The notes under the pieces: model-generated | Databases searched by the model: none | Seen by the model: only the letters and a program-made list of their open reading frames with translations | What the model was told of the DNA's origin: nothing | Shown here: positions 41,801 through 43,482 of the stretch, one piece after another | Layout of the letters: each line of letters begins with the position of its first letter | Position numbering within the stretch: the first letter of the stretch is position 1 | Source: Candidatus Saccharimonadota bacterium | GTDB lineage: Bacteria > Patescibacteriota > Saccharimonadia > Saccharimonadales > UBA4665 | Direction of reading: 5' to 3' | DNA: 43,482 nucleotides | Assembly (NCBI GenBank): GCA_027346135.1 | Contig: DAIESS010000003.1 | Location: 1-43,482, forward strand | Translations under genes and position numbers: made by a program

Positions 41801-42300
41801 GTACATCCGATCTAATACCTAATAGCGAAGGTATATACTTGTCTAAAAGTGCCGAGAAGAGCCTAGGCTATTACCGTAAGTTGCACGATGCGTATCGCAA
41901 GGCCTATCCAAAGGACGGTGCTGTCGATAAATGGGGCATGTACACCGGACAATGTGTGTCCTGGTCGGCCTTCCGAGTATCAATGGATGACAAACCAGGT
42001 GCCGCCCCAGTTTGGGGAGGTAGAGGTAACGCTAACCAGTGGATTCAAAATGCACGCAGAGCTGGCTACAAAGTTGATAAGACACCTGCTGTTGGAGCGG
42101 TCCTAGAATGGGACAAGGGCGCTCCGCATCACGAAGAATTCGGACACAGCTCTTACGTTGAAAAAGTTTTCGACGACGGCTCGGTCTTAATTAGCGAATA
42201 CAATAACGTTGCTCCCAATACATTCTCGATGCGTATCATTCCTCGTGATCAAATTAACAGTTACATGTACTTCATCCACTTTGAAGCTGGCAGGTCTTAG
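38893..42300 (+). CDS. Envelope operon gene 5: bifunctional wall hydrolase (phage-tail-lysozyme-like plus CHAP)
   Basis: 1135 residues with GGAGGAAGAA before the ATG. The N-terminal 330 residues have no export signal and are probably cytoplasmic. A hydrophobic segment at about 335-355 (GVVAVATGIGLSTVGGAASS, then ARAAEL) acts as an internal anchor or could even be cleaved. Residues about 405-555 resemble the phage tail lysozyme fold: FIGNFDVESAGTFSPTLKQF with the candidate catalytic Glu, then GRSFGQWSEGGRFDALLRFA. A Pro/Ser/Ala-rich linker of about 400 residues (570-965) follows. The C-terminal CHAP domain (about 990-1135) has YTGQCVSWSAF (Cys), FGHSSYVEKV (His) and ISEYNN. It could cut both glycan and peptide bonds of a wall, either its own or that of a host cell. 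Confidence 0.85.
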   Translation: MSLVRRSEQLQVTPIVPEGFDDYPFLDRDDLILYMEHMPVLVAAMDEEQLVNRANDKDYETELRQYEYGCLSPSGQDIPGAFERHAVNLLYANRDQINVWRQNKVNELCGSGVTFDNARQQADQMAQKEAIGRVITIFEPHVQKAISHEVLRRAQKFASTEYPTHRFETFKQYLEAYHADDARYPLTVAYGLFDSYMSAGKRTSPQTRERLFEAFVAVDQKGSDGRVFKAMAYSDIPERVTMLDAKVSRVYRAREAEIKASARGGRTPDYGRIADKYGPMFEALGCPYPEPGAQPETLLLKTRQVARNIGRQTVESAGALTDTVKENAVSAGRAAGVVAVATGIGLSTVGGAASSARAAELHPQVVATQLVSFETKSHEKTLDPTLISKTYQAMLAEAKKSGNDAEWRAVHIMQFLTSKGLNQACAATLAPVCEASFIGNFDVESAGTFSPTLKQFGGGPGRSFGQWSEGGRFDALLRFAKNNNLQPYALGTHESFVWQELTHGYKFVKDKLDGSKTVAEATAIVERYYEAPANFSSSYHERTRRGERYFNWFMTTYNHLASAHSSVNNSAPAPVPSAPHNTAPAPVAPSAPASPLTPEAPAVPPISPIAGSSPDTQAPEVPMPAFSNAAFWSVIDSTNAPSSSSAESQPAMNTALSADQLQSLLSAADTSQVAPENLLLPSTSDNSAANMAPATQDSVSAGSSESVQAGTPASGDAAPTSPVADTTVGDRILQQLAQFGGPTSPDTAPYSPSAASQTPDTAPNQQGDVILPNLPPSQTNANSTPNGADILNGALPPTDFVGGGPVGSSDAQPAMPGATSPDVAPATPANPSQPAGSSNGQSTAPSASAVPLPSFLFGASTAPEQSSNGSNQSSAPVALPGAVTSDGAPQANVDPAQNVAILPSSPSGADQSPDQNNSNNSILSPSTPTSPSAQAPVTPQPAPSAPKHEASPKSNQPNSKADFAQALGVSTSDLIPNSEGIYLSKSAEKSLGYYRKLHDAYRKAYPKDGAVDKWGMYTGQCVSWSAFRVSMDDKPGAAPVWGGRGNANQWIQNARRAGYKVDKTPAVGAVLEWDKGAPHHEEFGHSSYVEKVFDDGSVLISEYNNVAPNTFSMRIIPRDQINSYMYFIHFEAGRS

Positions 42301-42312
42301 GACTGTAGCTGC

Positions 42313-42318
42313 TACACT
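42313..42318 (+). promoter_or_regulatory. -10 box of uvrC
   Basis: TACACT, 6 nt before the GTG start of uvrC. No good -35 box is seen. The spacing implies a leaderless mRNA beginning with GUG. Confidence 0.45.
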
Positions 42319-42324
42319 TAAAGA

Positions 42325-43482
42325 GTGAACGAACCACTCACTAGAAAACTGCAAGAATTACCTAAAGCACCCGGCGTCTACTTTCACAAGGATGCTACCG
42401 GGGAGATAATTTACGTCGGCAAAGCGGCGGTGCTTAGAAATCGCGTCCGCCAGTATTTTCAGAAATCACGAAGTCGCGATCAAAAGACCGAACTGTTGGT
42501 AGCCGAAATTTTCGATACCGACTGGATGGTAGTCGATAGTGAAATCGAAGCACTGTTTTTAGAAGCGGAAATGATCCGCCGTTACATGCCGCGCTACAAT
42601 ATTTTGCTGCGCGACGACAAGGCGCTCAGTTATATTCGAATTGATCTCGACAGCGACTTTCCGACCGTCACGACGACGCGTCGGCCGCTTGATGACGGAG
42701 CACGCTATTTTGGACCATACTTTAGCACCTATGCCGTTCGGCAAGCCTTGAAGATGTTGCGACGTATCTTTCCTTTTTCGACTCGCCGCATTAACGGTCA
42801 AAAACGAGCCACGCTGCATTATCATCTTGGACTCGATCCGGGCCTGGAAGAGGGCCGGACAAGCCTGGAAGATTACCGGGCCAACTTGCGTAAACTTATT
42901 GCCATCATCGAGGGCAGGCGAAAAAGCATTGAGCGAGACCTCGAAAAGGAGATGAAGCAATACGCCAAAACACAACAGTTTGAGGCGGCCGCCAAAGTAC
43001 GCAACCAACTCCAGTTGCTGCAAAGCTTAACACGTCAAGTAATTTTTAGCGACAAAGAATTTTTGGACATTGCCAAGGACCATGCTCTCACAGAAATGGT
43101 TAACATGTTAAGTATTGAAAAATACCCCCGCCGTATCGAAGGTTACGACATTAGCCATATGTCCGGTACAAATGTGGTTGCTAGCATGGTCGTCTTCACT
43201 AATGGCGTTAGCGACAAGGGCGAATATCGTAAATTTAAGACTAAAATCGACCACAACAACGATTTTTATAATATGCACGAGACGATATCACGCCGCTTAA
43301 GCGATAAAAACCTCAAGGCTTGGGGTAAGCCGAGCTTAGTTTTGATCGACGGTGGTAAGGGGCAGCTTGATGCCGCTATTCGTGCTCGCAACGAACGCGG
43401 CCAGCAGAACCTCCCATTTATCGGGCTAGCCAAACGCGAAGAGCAGGTCGTTATTCATAATCGCGAATCCAAGGTGACGCTT
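42325..43482 (+). CDS. uvrC: Excinuclease ABC subunit C, 3' part beyond the window
   Basis: 386 codons are open to the window edge; the ORF track misses it because no stop is inside and the start is GTG. UvrC makes both incisions in nucleotide excision repair. The GIY-YIG domain is at about 10-95 (KAPGVYFHKDATGEIIYVGK; VLRNRVRQYF). A UvrB-binding UVR-like helix pair is near 210-240 (EKEMKQYAKTQQFEAAAKVR). The start of the RNase H-like nuclease is visible (YDISHMSGTNVVASMVVF; LVLIDGGKGQLDAA). The four cysteines normally found after the GIY-YIG domain (pattern C-x-C in E. coli type proteins) are absent: that region reads NGQKRATLHYHLGLDPGLEE. The rest of the gene lies outside. Confidence 0.93.
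   Translation, partial: MNEPLTRKLQELPKAPGVYFHKDATGEIIYVGKAAVLRNRVRQYFQKSRSRDQKTELLVAEIFDTDWMVVDSEIEALFLEAEMIRRYMPRYNILLRDDKALSYIRIDLDSDFPTVTTTRRPLDDGARYFGPYFSTYAVRQALKMLRRIFPFSTRRINGQKRATLHYHLGLDPGLEEGRTSLEDYRANLRKLIAIIEGRRKSIERDLEKEMKQYAKTQQFEAAAKVRNQLQLLQSLTRQVIFSDKEFLDIAKDHALTEMVNMLSIEKYPRRIEGYDISHMSGTNVVASMVVFTNGVSDKGEYRKFKTKIDHNNDFYNMHETISRRLSDKNLKAWGKPSLVLIDGGKGQLDAAIRARNERGQQNLPFIGLAKREEQVVIHNRESKVTL

Noticed and set aside
1-43482. tRNA, rRNA or CRISPR arrays, insertion sequences
   Set aside because: I looked for TPsiC-like arms, rRNA motifs, regularly spaced repeats and transposase motifs and saw none that held up.

Overview
This window is most likely a chromosomal segment of a Candidatus Saccharibacteria (TM7) type Patescibacteria/CPR bacterium. 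The evidence is indirect. AlaRS stops right after its editing domain. UvrC lacks the usual cysteine cluster. An FtsA-like gene overlaps a baseplate-J-like membrane protein gene of the kind common in CPR genomes. Peptidoglycan hydrolases and secreted beta-rich proteins are abundant. UGA is an ordinary stop codon (for example at the ends of ftsA and of the baseplate-J-like gene), which argues against the Gracilibacteria/SR1 lineages that recode it. The backbone has moderate GC, and many -10 boxes lie only 3-11 nt before the start codon, which suggests many leaderless or nearly leaderless mRNAs.

Layout. 1-3861: three secreted or anchored surface proteins (seven-bladed propeller plus FnIII/Ig; a DUF916-like protein; a PKD-like protein). 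3944-5247: mnmA and a convergent small Cys-containing protein. 5276-7574: an accessory GC-rich tract, all on the minus strand, made of three short transcription units that encode only small membrane proteins. Each unit has its own promoter and hairpin, and short inverted repeats link the start and end of at least two of them. 7603-16587: alaS, a hypothetical gene, then the envelope cluster ftsA-like / baseplate-J-like / ruvX / mltG / LysM-CHAP hydrolase. 16645-24900: obgE, sbcB (exonuclease I), uvrA and several lineage-specific hypotheticals. 24904-32170: lipoprotein, DedA, ribosomal protein L25/CTC, DUF2127, an ABC exporter, a tail-anchored coiled-coil protein and trhO. 32317-33580: a fourth GC-rich unit bounded by a perfect 14-bp inverted repeat. 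33659-42300: a strong promoter, a roughly 220-nt structured leader and a five-gene operon of membrane-spanning proteins ending in a 1135-residue double-domain wall hydrolase (phage-tail-lysozyme-like plus CHAP). The window ends inside uvrC.

The housekeeping genes cover translation (alaS, mnmA, trhO, rplY, obgE), DNA repair (uvrA, uvrC, sbcB, ruvX) and envelope growth (ftsA-like, mltG, LysM-CHAP). The two parts most likely to be new biology are (a) the GC-rich small-membrane-protein units, two of which share the same box at the same distance from their promoters, and (b) the structured leader plus the five-gene envelope operon. Nothing here was checked against a database. Family names come from motifs read by eye, and no GC values or alignments were computed.
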